Positions 1 to 7,019 of a stretch of DNA of 53,996 bases are shown one piece after another. The notes under the pieces are model-generated. The model saw only the letters and a list, made by a program, of their open reading frames with translations, did no database searches and had not been told where the DNA came from. Every line of letters begins with the position of its first letter. The stretch's first letter is position 1. Source of the DNA: Armatimonadetes bacterium CG06_land_8_20_14_3_00_66_21 (lineage in GTDB: Bacteria > Armatimonadota > Abditibacteriia > CG2-30-66-41); contig PEVN01000101.1 in the NCBI GenBank assembly GCA_002779825.1, positions 1 to 53,996 on the forward strand, given 5' to 3'. Both the position numbers and the translations under genes were made by a program.

Positions 1-247
1 GCGGAGAGCGCAGAGAAGGGCCAGGCTGTAGCCGCGGGCGCGTAGCCCGTGGCAACGGTAGCTGCCGGCGCCAGTCGGTGGTTCGTTCCACGGCCTGGCG
101 GCCGCGGCTACGGCTCCTCCACGCGCTGGCGCGCGCAGCCACGGAGCGCCAACAAGGAAGCAGCAGTCAAGGCGCTCAGCTCCTCCACGCGCTGGCGCGC
201 GCAGCCACGGAACCTCCGCGTACTCAGCGTTCTCTGCGGTGAATGAA

Positions 248-430
248 ATGCAGATCACGTTCTTCATCGACGCAGACGGCACGGTGACCATCAGCGACCT
301 ACTGGCCGAGGTGGCGCCGGTCGCCCACGCCCTCGCCCCCGACGACCCGCGGGTGCGGGCGGCGATGTGCTCGTGGCGGGAGCAACCGACCAACGAGGAG
401 CGGCCGTCGACGGACGACAGCCACCTGTAG
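248..430 (+). CDS. Small hypothetical protein, possibly DUF2997-related
   Basis: A 60-residue product beginning MQITFFIDADGTVTI. The opening beta-strand and D-x-D-G-T-V turn resemble the start of the DUF2997-like protein encoded 94 bp downstream (IEYLIKPDGTVEE), so the two may be distant paralogues. The C-terminal half is hydrophilic and low in information. ATG at 248 is preferred over GTG at 239 because the sequence up to 245 belongs to a dispersed repeat; GGTGA at 238-242 could serve as ribosome binding site. Function is unknown and it may not be expressed. Confidence 0.4.
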   Translation: MQITFFIDADGTVTISDLLAEVAPVAHALAPDDPRVRAAMCSWREQPTNEERPSTDDSHL

Positions 431-432
431 CA

Positions 433-492
433 TAGCCCCTTGTGGGCGTCGTTCACCGCGGGTCTGCGTGAGACGACGCCCACAAGAGGCTA
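433..492. repeat. Long near-perfect hairpin between two tiny genes
   Basis: Arms 433-452 and 473-492 are complementary at 19 of 20 positions, with a 20-nt loop whose ends (TCAC/GTGA) also pair. It starts three bases after the upstream stop codon and ends about 16 bases before the ribosome binding site of the next gene. There is no T-run, so it is not a textbook terminator on either strand. It could be an RNA-processing or attenuation structure, or another mobile hairpin. Confidence 0.7.
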
Positions 493-523
493 CACTACTG
501 GGGCGATTGGAGGGTGAGTGCAG

Positions 524-718
524 ATGCCCATGGAGCAGATCGAATACCTCATCAAGCCCGACGGCACCGTCGAGGAGCGCGTCGTCGGCATCCCCGGCGT
601 CCACTGCGCGCAGGAGACTGCTGGCATTGAGGCCAAGCTTGGCGCCGTTGAGAAGCGAGAGCATACGCCCGAGTACTACCAGCAGCCGGTTCCGCAGCAG
701 CAGTGGCAGAAGGTCTGA
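524..718 (+). CDS. DUF2997-like small protein
   Basis: A 64-residue product. The pattern I-x-x-x-I-x-P-D-G-T-V, then G-x-x-G-x-x-C, then L-G-x-V-x-x-R and T-P-E-Y matches my memory of DUF2997, a family of very small proteins of unknown function often found beside DUF1257 genes and an AAA ATPase; neither partner is here. ATG 524 is chosen because GGAGGG at 509-514 lies nine bases upstream; ATG 530 is possible. The C-terminus is Gln/Pro-rich. No catalytic residues are apparent apart from the single conserved Cys. Confidence 0.6.
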   Translation: MPMEQIEYLIKPDGTVEERVVGIPGVHCAQETAGIEAKLGAVEKREHTPEYYQQPVPQQQWQKV

Positions 719-728
719 AGGGCTGTTG

Positions 729-815
729 AACCGCGGAGAACGCGGAGGACGCAGAGAAGGGCTTGAAAGAGACCCCGAAAGGGTCTCGGCGCTCTCTGCG
801 CTCTCTGCGGTGAAT
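729..815. repeat. Compound palindromic hairpin repeat
   Basis: Arms of the CCGCGGAGAACGC family at 729-761 and 786-815 face each other. Between them is an inner 7-bp stem GAGACCC/GGGTCTC with loop CGAAA. The element begins 10 bases after the DUF2997-like stop codon. Half-copies of the same family lie at 1-20, 213-245 and 1229-1262. Confidence 0.75.
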
Positions 816-868
816 GCGCGGGTGCACCCGGACTCCCGGTCGTGTAGAATATGCGCAGGTGATTGCCC

Positions 869-1084
869 ATGAAAGCGAACGTAGTCTTGGAGCCACAGCC
901 GGAGGGGGGCTACACGGCCTTCTGCCCGGTGTTCCCGGGCTGCGTGTCAGAAGGTGAGTCGCGCGAGGAGGCCGTGACGAACTTCCTGGATGCCTTGGAG
1001 GGCTGGCTCGCGGTGAAATCCGAACTGGCCCAGTCGGCAGCGCCGTCTCGGCAGAAACGGGAGTTGGTGGAGGTCGCGCTGTAG
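869..1084 (+). CDS. hicB: HicB-family antitoxin-like protein
   Basis: A 71-residue product with the HicB N-terminal fold signature: a strand ending in P-E-G-G-Y, then F-C-P-x-x-P-G-C-x-S-E-G-x-S-R-E-E-A, then a helix carrying L-D-A-L-E. In type II HicAB systems this partly degraded RNase-H-like fold binds and neutralises the HicA RNase. No C-terminal DNA-binding domain is visible, so it may not autoregulate. ATG 869 is chosen over TTG 863; AGGTG lies about ten bases upstream. Its stop codon overlaps the GTG of the HicA-like gene by one base. The order hicB-hicA is the less common one. UPF0150 is the same family. Confidence 0.75.
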   Translation: MKANVVLEPQPEGGYTAFCPVFPGCVSEGESREEAVTNFLDALEGWLAVKSELAQSAAPSRQKRELVEVAL

Positions 1085-1275
1085 TGGCGCGGGTCCCGCG
1101 CAATGTGTCGGGCCGGGAAGCCGTGCGAGCGTTCGAGCGCGCCGGATTCGCGTTCGTGCGTCGAACGAAGAAGAACCACTACGTTCTGGTACGGGGCGAC
1201 ACCGTTCTGACCGTGCCGGAAGGGCGACTCACCGCGGAGAACGCAGAGACCGCGGAGAAGGGACTCCGGGAGTAG
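1084..1275 (+). pseudogene. hicA: HicA-like toxin with repeat-derived C-terminus
   Basis: The first 47 residues follow HicA: V-S-G-R-E-A-V-R-A-F-E-R-A-G-F, then an R-x-x-K-K-N-H-Y segment where the family has its catalytic His (usually G-S-H), then a strand ending L-T-V-P. Family members continue with a conserved H and a helix (roughly L-K-x-G-T-L-R-x-I-L-R). Here the sequence after V-P-E-G-R is instead T-A-E-N-A-E-T-A-E-K, which is the translation of the dispersed repeat at 1229-1262. The repeat has apparently replaced the last 20-25 residues. The toxin is probably inactive, although the His is retained. The GTG start overlaps the hicB stop. Confidence 0.6.
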
Positions 1276-1334
1276 CTGCGCGCGCCAGCGCGTGGACGGC
1301 ATGTCGGCTTCGGCCCACCGGCTGGCGCCGGCAG

Positions 1335-2588
1335 CTACGGCATATCGTTCGCGCCGAACGGGTACCTCCCGAACTCATACGCCGCCGCCAGCATTGCCTC
1401 CACGTTTTCCACCGGCACGTCCTGCTGGATGTTGTGCACTTGGGTGAAGACGAAGCCGCCGCCCTGCCCGAACACTTGGAGGTTGTGGCGGACGTGTTCG
1501 CGGATCTCGGCTGGGGTGCCCAGGGGGAGCACCTTCTGTGTGTCGCAGCCGCCGCCCCAGAAGACGAGCTTGTCGCCGAGCTCGCGCTTCAGGCGCTCCG
1601 GCTCCATGTTGGTTGCGGCGATCTGGACGGGGTTGAAGATGTCCACACCCGCCTCTGCCCAGTGAGGCAGGTACTCGTAGACCGAGCCGCACGAGTGGAG
1701 AAAGGTCTTCCACGGCGTGTTGGCGTGGACCCAGTCGCACACGCGTTTGTAGTGAGGCTTGACCATCTCGGCGAAGAGGTCGGGGTGCACCAAGACGCCG
1801 CGTTGGGTGCCGGCGTCGTCGGAGGCGATGCCCCAGGCGACGCACCGGTCATCGACGGCCTCGTGGTAGAGCTTCAGGCGCGAGAGGACGGCATCGACGT
1901 AGCGGCCCATCATGTCGTTGGCCGTGTCCTTCTCGGTCATCAACATGCAGAGCCACTCGTCGAGAGCGCCCTGGGTGATGTTTGTTGAGAGCAGGGCGCT
2001 GAGTCCCATCATGCTGATGCTGGCGCCCCAGCCGAGGAGCGCCTTGTCGGTGTTGTCGAACAGGAACTCGGCGCGCTGTCGGATCTGCTCGAGCTGTTCC
2101 TCTGGCACTGTGCTCGGCGGCTGAAAGGCGTCGGGGTCGATCTGGTGACCGCCCATGGTCGGCCGGAGGAAGTCGAAGTAGTAGCCGTTCTTGGGCATCC
2201 GGGCCGTTGGTTCGTCGGCTGCGTTGCGCAGCACCCAGCTTCCGTCGGGCTCCTCGGTGATGTTGGCGTCGGGCGCGAAGTGGACTTCCTGCCCGCAGAA
2301 GAGGCGCCTCGGCTTCCCGGCACTTGCCGGCTGCCCGAGCCAGCCGGGGCAACCGGCGTCGAGCGGCACAACATCCACGTGCAACTTCTCGACGACCTCA
2401 AGCTCGACCTCGGCAAGGATCTGCATGGTGTCGAACACCTTGGTTGGCGTGACAACACCGAGACGCCGCTTGAGCTTGTCATACACCACGGCGTTGATGC
2501 CGGAGGCCCGCATCGCGCCGAGGTCGAGGGGCACGCGGTCGGGCTGTTGGTGGTTGATTGCCTTGAGAACGCGTTCGCGTGAGGTCAT
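1335..2588 (-). CDS. Uroporphyrinogen decarboxylase (URO-D) family protein
   Basis: A 417-residue TIM-barrel protein of the URO-D superfamily. It opens with S-R-E-R-V-x-x-A-I-N-H-x-x-P-D-R-V-P-L-D and ends with the sequence typical of the non-HemE branch: G-G-C-D-T-Q-x-V-L-P-x-G-T-P, then V-H-N-I-Q-x-D-V-P-V-E-N-V. Members of this branch are mostly corrinoid-dependent methyltransferase relatives or of unknown substrate, not haem enzymes, so it should not be called hemE. The start is ATG 2588, with AAGGAG six bases upstream; an in-frame upstream ATG lacks a site. The next gene upstream on this strand encodes a sugar isomerase, a pairing suggestive of carbohydrate or methyl catabolism. Confidence 0.8.
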   Translation of the reverse strand: MTSRERVLKAINHQQPDRVPLDLGAMRASGINAVVYDKLKRRLGVVTPTKVFDTMQILAEVELEVVEKLHVDVVPLDAGCPGWLGQPASAGKPRRLFCGQEVHFAPDANITEEPDGSWVLRNAADEPTARMPKNGYYFDFLRPTMGGHQIDPDAFQPPSTVPEEQLEQIRQRAEFLFDNTDKALLGWGASISMMGLSALLSTNITQGALDEWLCMLMTEKDTANDMMGRYVDAVLSRLKLYHEAVDDRCVAWGIASDDAGTQRGVLVHPDLFAEMVKPHYKRVCDWVHANTPWKTFLHSCGSVYEYLPHWAEAGVDIFNPVQIAATNMEPERLKRELGDKLVFWGGGCDTQKVLPLGTPAEIREHVRHNLQVFGQGGGFVFTQVHNIQQDVPVENVEAMLAAAYEFGRYPFGANDMP

Positions 2589-2710
2589 GGTAGGCTCCTT
2601 CGGAAATGCACCGTCGCGGCTCGGATTGGCTTGCGTTTCCACCTGACGGGGTGTTCAGGCGAAACGCGAACGAGGAGTCAGTTCGTGCACCTAACCAAGC
2701 GGCGTGTGCT

Positions 2711-3538
2711 TCATCCGGTGAAGATCGCGTCCGTTGAGGCGAACGCTTTTTGCAGCAAGTCAAGCCCCTTGGTCTCGTCGGGCCCGGGACCGAACTCGAG
2801 GACCACCCAGGAGTCGTAGCCGACGTTCTTGCAGGCTTGCGCGATGGGCGGCCACTCGCACGTGCCGGCGCCGGGGTAGGTTGCGCGGTAGGCGCCCCTC
2901 TCATCGGGCGGGGTGAAGTCTTTTCCGTGAATGCGGACGACGCGGTCACCCACGTCGTTGATGAAGTCCTGCGCGTAGCCGCTGTAGGTGACGTTGGCGG
3001 TGTCGACGTAGATACCGATGGCGGGATGGTCCACGGCGTCGACGAACAGGAGACACTCGCCAGGCGTCATGAGGTTCTTCGACAGCTTGGGACATGTCTC
3101 CGCGCCGATGCGGACGCCGCGGTCCGCCGCGAACAGGCACAGTTCTTGGAAGCCGCCTACCATCCGGTTCCACGCCTGGCGGTAGGGTGCTTCGGGGAGG
3201 ACTCGACCGGTGACGATCAGAACAGCGTCGGTGCCGAGAATCTGCGCGCACTCGAGTTGGCGGCGACCGACGGCAAGCGCCCGCTGGAACACGGTGTCGT
3301 CGAGCGAGGTGATCGGGTCGCCCCAGCCCAGCGTCGAGGCGACGGAAGAGCACTCAAGCCCGGCTTCGCCGATCTCGTCGGCCAGGCGTTTCAGTTCGTC
3401 ATCCGAGGTCTCCATGTTGGCGTCGGGGGTGCCCAGCCAAATCTCGACCCCCTGGAATCCCGCTGCCTTTGCGAGCTTGAACCGGTCGAGGGTGTCCAGA
3501 TTGTCTGCGACCATCTGATTGCCGATGGCGATCTTCAC
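2711..3538 (-). CDS. Sugar phosphate isomerase/epimerase (xylose isomerase-like TIM barrel)
   Basis: A 275-residue protein of the AP_endonuc_2 / xylose-isomerase-like TIM-barrel family. The usual metal ligands are visible in order: E in G-A-E-T-C-P, D in I-Y-V-D-T-A-N, H in R-I-H-G-K-D-F, and E in V-V-L-E-F-G-P-G. It begins V-K-I-A-I-G-N-Q-M from GTG 3538, preceded by AGAGGTGA; longer readings include repeat-like sequence and are less likely. There is no signal peptide, so it is cytosolic. It probably isomerises or epimerises a sugar or inositol derivative; the substrate cannot be read from sequence. It lies just upstream of the URO-D family gene on the same strand. Confidence 0.85.
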   Translation of the reverse strand: MKIAIGNQMVADNLDTLDRFKLAKAAGFQGVEIWLGTPDANMETSDDELKRLADEIGEAGLECSSVASTLGWGDPITSLDDTVFQRALAVGRRQLECAQILGTDAVLIVTGRVLPEAPYRQAWNRMVGGFQELCLFAADRGVRIGAETCPKLSKNLMTPGECLLFVDAVDHPAIGIYVDTANVTYSGYAQDFINDVGDRVVRIHGKDFTPPDERGAYRATYPGAGTCEWPPIAQACKNVGYDSWVVLEFGPGPDETKGLDLLQKAFASTDAIFTG

Positions 3539-3702
3539 GGTGTTCACCTCTGCTCTGTGATTCGCGGTGAGTGATGATTCGCCGTGGGGGAAGCAGAACC
3601 TCTGAGTTTGGCGAGGTTGAGCTTGGGTTTGACTTCGCGCGGCCGGTGATACACACTCAACTTGTCGTCCCACGCCCCAAGGGACGACCAAGAGGCACCC
3701 GA

Positions 3703-4689
3703 ATGGAACCACTGGACCGCCAGTTGCTGGACCATCTGCAGACGAACCTGCCGCTAGTCTCGGCGCCGTACGCCGCGCTTGGCGAGCAACTTGGTCTCGA
3801 CGACGAAGAGGTTCGCGCCCGAGTCGAGCGGCTGAGGCAGGCGCGAATCATCCGGCAGATCAGCGCGATCTTCGACTCTCGGAAGCTGGGGTATCAGTCG
3901 TCCCTGGTTGCGTTCGACGTGGAGCCGACGCGGCTGGAGGAAGTCGCGGAGGTGGTCAATGCGCATCCCGGCGTCAGTCATAACTACCAGCGCGACTTCG
4001 AGTTGAATCTGTGGTTCACCATCGCGGCGCCTCCGGGCGGCGAGCTTGCCGCTGAAGTTGAGCGGCTTGCGGCTACCGAGGGCGTTCGGCGAGCGCGACT
4101 GCTGCCGACGGTTCGCGTCTTCAAGGTGGGTGTCCAGTTGGGGATGGGAACCGACGACGCCGACAGCGCCAGTCGGTCGGAGGCGCCGGAACCGGAGTCG
4201 GCGGGAACGCGGCCGAGACCGACGGCTGAGGAGATCGCTGCCATCCGCGTCCTGCAGCGGGACCTCCCGGCGGTGGAGCGCCCGTTTGCCGCGTTGGCGG
4301 CCAAAGGCCAGTTGGACGAGTCGGCTATTCTGCGATGCGGTCGCGAGCTGCTGGCGGACGGGCGCATGCGCCGGTTTGCTGCCGTCCTCCACCATCGCGA
4401 AGCGGGGTTCGAGCACAACGCCATGGTACTGTGGGCGGCGCCGGAAGGGGAGATCGAGCGCGCCGGTCGAGTCATGGCGTCCTTCGACGCCGTCAGTCAT
4501 TGCTACCAGCGCCCTTGCTTCGAGGACCTGCCGTACAGCCTGTACACGATGATCCATGGGCGACGGGCCGAGGACTGCGAGTCGGTGGTCGAGGCGATCT
4601 CGCAGGCGACGGGCCTCGGCCAGCACCACCTTGTCTACAGCACCCGGGAGTTCAAGAAGGTGCGGGTCCGGTACTTCGAGGAGCCGTGA
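3703..4689 (+). CDS. ahbAB: Fused siroheme decarboxylase (AhbA-AhbB / NirDL type)
   Basis: A 328-residue protein made of two Lrp/AsnC-like halves joined by a low-complexity linker (about 150-175). Half one has I-R-Q-I-S-A-I-F-D-S-R-K-L-G-Y (49-64) and V-S-H-N-Y-Q-R-D-x-E-L-N-L-W-F-T-I (91-107). Half two has M-R-R-F-A-A-V-L-H-H-R-E-A-G-F (222-236) and S-H-C-Y-Q-R-P...Y-S-L-Y-T-M-I-H-G (265-286). These are hallmarks of siroheme decarboxylases, which convert siroheme to 12,18-didecarboxysiroheme in the alternative haem or haem d1 pathway, and not of transcription factors. Both subunits, usually separate genes, are on one chain. ATG 3703 has AGAGG about eight bases upstream. No other haem genes are in view. 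Confidence 0.85.
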   Translation: MEPLDRQLLDHLQTNLPLVSAPYAALGEQLGLDDEEVRARVERLRQARIIRQISAIFDSRKLGYQSSLVAFDVEPTRLEEVAEVVNAHPGVSHNYQRDFELNLWFTIAAPPGGELAAEVERLAATEGVRRARLLPTVRVFKVGVQLGMGTDDADSASRSEAPEPESAGTRPRPTAEEIAAIRVLQRDLPAVERPFAALAAKGQLDESAILRCGRELLADGRMRRFAAVLHHREAGFEHNAMVLWAAPEGEIERAGRVMASFDAVSHCYQRPCFEDLPYSLYTMIHGRRAEDCESVVEAISQATGLGQHHLVYSTREFKKVRVRYFEEP

Positions 4690-4740
4690 GTCGAGCAGCG
4701 CTGTGACCGGTCACCGAAGGGGCTGTCCGTGGTAGGTCCC

Positions 4741-4770
4741 TTGCATTTGTGTTGCGGCGTGGCGTATCAC
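4741..4770 (+). promoter_or_regulatory. Possible sigma-70 promoter upstream of the DUF1080 gene
   Basis: TTGCAT (4741-4746) and TATCAC (4765-4770) separated by 18 bases, about 90 bases before the DUF1080 start. Both boxes are partial matches. Confidence 0.3.
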
Positions 4771-4861
4771 GCATGGGAACGGCTGCCACTACGCGTGCTC
4801 TGAACAAGAGGCGGCAGCACCCCCCGCGAGGGCGACCTCGCCGAAAGGCACTTGAGAAGCG

Positions 4862-5905
4862 ATGAAACAAATGCTGTGCGTTGGCCTCGGGCTCTGCCTT
4901 GCAGTAAGCCAGATCGTGTCCGCTCAACCGGCGTCGCCTGCCGGCGCCGATGCGTACATGGGTGACTGGGAAGGCACGCTGAAGCTGGGAGGGGCGGAGC
5001 AGTCGGTCGCCGTGTACATGATCCCGCAGGGAGACGGCAAGTACCAGGCGCGGGTCGCCTCGGAGTTCAACAAGCGCGTGCCGGTTCTCTTCGACGTGCG
5101 CGGCCTGCTTCAGGATGCCGCCTTCCGGGCGGTCGATGCTGTGCCGTTTGACGTTTCCCGAGTGCTCGGGACGACGGGCGCCGGCGTCGTTGTGGACGCT
5201 TCCCTATGGACGGGTAAGCTCGAAGGTGGCGCGCTGACGGGCACTGTTGACGGCAAGGACAAGGGCACGTTCACGCTCAAGCAGGCCGAGCGGACCTCGC
5301 CGACACTCGGGCAGAAGCCGCCCGCCGGTGCCATCGTTTTGTTTGACGGTACGAACTTGGACGCTTGGCAGAAGCGAGACGGCAAGCCCGCCGAGTGGCG
5401 ACTTGTCGAAGGCGAAGCCATGCAGGTGGGTGGAGGGGATGTCCTGACCAAAGAGGAATTCGGCGACTTCCGGCTCCACCTCGAGTTCCGCACACCCTAC
5501 ATGCCCACCTCTGGTGGCCAGGGCCGCGGGAATAGCGGCGTCTATGTACAGGGCCGCTACGAAGTGCAAGTGCTGGACAGCTATGGGCTCGAAGGCGCCG
5601 ACAACGAGTGCGGCGGCATCTACCAGATTGCCCAGCCGGCGGCGAACATGTGCTTCCCGCCGCTCGCATGGCAGACGTATGACATGACCTTTCAGGCGCC
5701 GCGCTTCGGGCCGCAAGGTGAGCGGCTCGCCGGTGCTCGCGTCACCGTGATGCACAACGGCGTGACGATCCACGACGACCTCGAACTGCCCCACGTGACG
5801 CCCGGTGGCGTGTCCGACAAGGAAAGCCCAACAGGCCCCCTGCTGCTTCAGGACCACGGCAACCCGGTGCAATACCGGAACATCTGGATCGAAACGCAGA
5901 AGTGA
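4862..5905 (+). CDS. Secreted DUF1080 (3-keto-disaccharide hydrolase) protein
   Basis: A 347-residue exported protein. Residues 1-22 form a signal peptide with a V-S-A-Q-P cleavage region. About 30-145 form a beta-rich region seen ahead of DUF1080 in some relatives. About 155-345 form the DUF1080 domain, a concanavalin-like beta-sandwich, with I-V-L-F-D-G-T-N-L-D-A-W at its start, N-S-G-V-Y-V-Q-G-R-Y-E-V-Q-V-L-D-S-Y in the middle and G-P-L-L-L-Q-D-H-G-N-P-V-Q-Y-R-N-I-W-I at the end. Some members hydrolyse 3-keto-glycosides, so a role in carbohydrate degradation outside the cytoplasm is likely. Its stop codon overlaps a GTG that may start the next gene. Confidence 0.85.
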   Translation: MKQMLCVGLGLCLAVSQIVSAQPASPAGADAYMGDWEGTLKLGGAEQSVAVYMIPQGDGKYQARVASEFNKRVPVLFDVRGLLQDAAFRAVDAVPFDVSRVLGTTGAGVVVDASLWTGKLEGGALTGTVDGKDKGTFTLKQAERTSPTLGQKPPAGAIVLFDGTNLDAWQKRDGKPAEWRLVEGEAMQVGGGDVLTKEEFGDFRLHLEFRTPYMPTSGGQGRGNSGVYVQGRYEVQVLDSYGLEGADNECGGIYQIAQPAANMCFPPLAWQTYDMTFQAPRFGPQGERLAGARVTVMHNGVTIHDDLELPHVTPGGVSDKESPTGPLLLQDHGNPVQYRNIWIETQK

Positions 5906-6531
5906 GTCTCGACGGAGGGATGTACCGGGCGAGCATGGGCACGGACAATCAGGCCGCCACTGCCAAACTGAGCCACGAGTACACCCGTCGCCTTGTCATT
6001 GTCGCGTTGCTCCTCTTGGGCTGGGGTCTCGCGTCGGTCTACGATGGCGCAGTGCGCTACCCGGAGCAGAATCGGCGGCGAGCGAAGTTCGACTCCTTCG
6101 AGAAGAAGAAGGCGGCAGACCCGGGCTGGAAGACCAAGTGGAAGGACTACGCCCGGTCGCAGGGCTGGGAAGCCGAGCCGCCCAAGTACCACAGCAGCCT
6201 CGATATCGAGATGCAGTTCGTGATGGCTGTGCTCTGCGTTCCCCTTGGACTGGGCGCGCTGCTGCTGTTCGTGAGGAATCGCCGGCTGCAGTTCTCGGCG
6301 GACGCGACCGGTCTCCATGGTTTCGGCTCCGAGGTGATCCCGTACAGCGCCGTGACGGCCGTCGATAAGCGGCTGTGGGACGACAAGGGCATTGCGGTCC
6401 TGCAGGTCGAGGCGAACGGCCGGCGACGCAAGGTACCGTTGGATGACTGGAAGTTCGCGGGCATGGAGGGGCTCCTGGCGGAGGTTGAGGCGCGGCTCGG
6501 GGACGGCAGAGCGCCTACGGAGTTGGGTTGA
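5902..6531 (+). CDS. Two-TM membrane protein with PH-like C-terminal domain
   Basis: A product of up to 209 residues with one hydrophobic segment near 30-50 and a second near 110-128. The intervening region is charged, and a C-terminal domain (about 130-200) resembles membrane-associated PH-like domains, with strand patterns such as L-Q-F-S-A-D-A-T-G-L-H-G-F and I-P-Y-S-A-V-T-A-V-D-K. The start is uncertain. GTG 5902 overlaps the upstream stop and would be translationally coupled; ATG 5920 is directly abutted by GGAGGG; ATG 5935 has no good site. No enzymatic motif is visible. It lies directly upstream of the UGA-containing small genes. Confidence 0.6.
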   Translation: MSLDGGMYRASMGTDNQAATAKLSHEYTRRLVIVALLLLGWGLASVYDGAVRYPEQNRRRAKFDSFEKKKAADPGWKTKWKDYARSQGWEAEPPKYHSSLDIEMQFVMAVLCVPLGLGALLLFVRNRRLQFSADATGLHGFGSEVIPYSAVTAVDKRLWDDKGIAVLQVEANGRRRKVPLDDWKFAGMEGLLAEVEARLGDGRAPTELG

Positions 6532-6619
6532 TCGGCAGCGATGCCCGGGGGCACCGCGGTCTGCACGGGTCAGGATGTATCCGGTGTAACCGATTGCCAC
6601 GCAAAGGCTCTGAGAACCC

Positions 6620-6787
6620 ATGGAAACGCTCTGGATCTTCCTCGCAGTCGCCGGTTGGTTCGTGCTCCAGAAGTGGGTGCTGCCCAAACTGGGCGTCCCG
6701 ACTTGAATGTCCGACTCCTGCTCGGTGGAGCCGAGCAAGCACGGTCCGCAGCTCAACAAGGAGGCTGACGACAATGCCCCTGTATGA
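6620..6787 (+). CDS. Candidate selenoprotein: small single-TM protein with in-frame UGA (UxxxxC)
   Basis: Conventional reading stops after 28 residues (METLWIFLAVAGWF... ending L-P-K-L-G-V-P-T) at TGA 6704-6706. Reading the TGA as selenocysteine continues in frame for 26 codons to a second TGA at 6785, giving a 55-residue protein: one membrane helix (about 4-20), then G-V-P-T-U-M-S-D-S-C and a hydrophilic tail. Just past the TGA, 6719-6725 (TGCTCGG) pairs perfectly with 6731-6737 (CCGAGCA) around the loop TGGAG. The loop starts 20 nt after the UGA and has G at its second position, as known bacterial SECIS elements do. The end overlaps the fmdB-like start by 14 bases. I do not recognise the family. 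The alternative is a 28-residue peptide. Confidence 0.5.
6704..6737 (+). promoter_or_regulatory. Putative bacterial SECIS element after UGA 6704
   Basis: A UGA at 6704-6706, 12 unpaired bases, a 7-bp perfect stem (6719-6725 with 6731-6737) and a 5-base apical loop TGGAG. The distance from UGA to loop and the G in the second loop position agree with the loose consensus for SelB-recognised bacterial SECIS hairpins. It was folded by eye only. Confidence 0.4.
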
Positions 6788-6959
6788 ATACCAGTGCAAG
6801 CACTGCACAGAGACCTACGACGAGTACCGGGCAATTTCTGAACGTGACAGCAAGGGCCCTTGCCCCAAGTGCGGCAGCAAGGACACGGCACGCGCTGTCG
6901 CCTCGCTGCTGAAAGGCGCCGCCTGCTCTGTGAGTGGGGCTGGCGGCGGGTTCACCTGA
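6774..6959 (+). CDS. FmdB-family zinc ribbon protein
   Basis: A 61-residue protein with the FmdB/CxxC_CXXC_SSSS signature: M-P-L-Y-E-Y-x-C-K-H-C at the start and C-P-K-C-G-S about 20 residues later, four cysteines that should bind one zinc. The family was named from a putative regulator of formamidase genes; the molecular role of most members is unknown. The tail (G-A-A-C-S-V-S-G-A-G-G-G-F-T) adds a fifth Cys. ATG 6774 has AAGGAGG nine bases upstream. It sits between the two UGA-containing small genes, suggesting a shared function. Confidence 0.8.
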   Translation: MPLYEYQCKHCTETYDEYRAISERDSKGPCPKCGSKDTARAVASLLKGAACSVSGAGGGFT

Positions 6960-7019
6960 CGGCGCTGAACTGCGGCGGCCGTGTGCCGTCGATTGACCTC
7001 ACGCGGGAAGTAGGCTGAC

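Larger units (their letters stand above)
1..1340. repeat. Repeat-rich block bracketed by inverted repeats
   Basis: The block reads C-B-B ... B'-C'. Element C (58-81) returns inverted at 1315-1338 with one mismatch in 24. Element B is an exact 33-bp direct repeat at 113-145 and 179-211, and 22 bp of it return inverted at 1275-1296. A third family, resembling CACCGCGGAGAACGCAGAGA, occurs at 1-20, 213-245 (inverted), 729-761, 786-815 (inverted) and 1229-1262. Between them lie two tiny genes and a HicB/HicA pair. I see no transposase, so these look like non-autonomous hairpin repeats (REP or MITE-like). Confidence 0.75.

Noticed and set aside
1..1340. CRISPR array
   Set aside because: The repeats are few, of different families, in opposite orientations and unevenly spaced.
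1335..2588. Calling the URO-D protein hemE because a haem-pathway gene is nearby
   Set aside because: Its motifs belong to the methyltransferase-like branch, and the neighbouring decarboxylase pathway uses siroheme and does not need HemE at that step.
6541..6768. A 75-codon frame overlapping the first UGA-containing gene
   Set aside because: It lies in a different frame from the membrane-helix and Cys-bearing sequence and lacks any hydrophobic or motif pattern.
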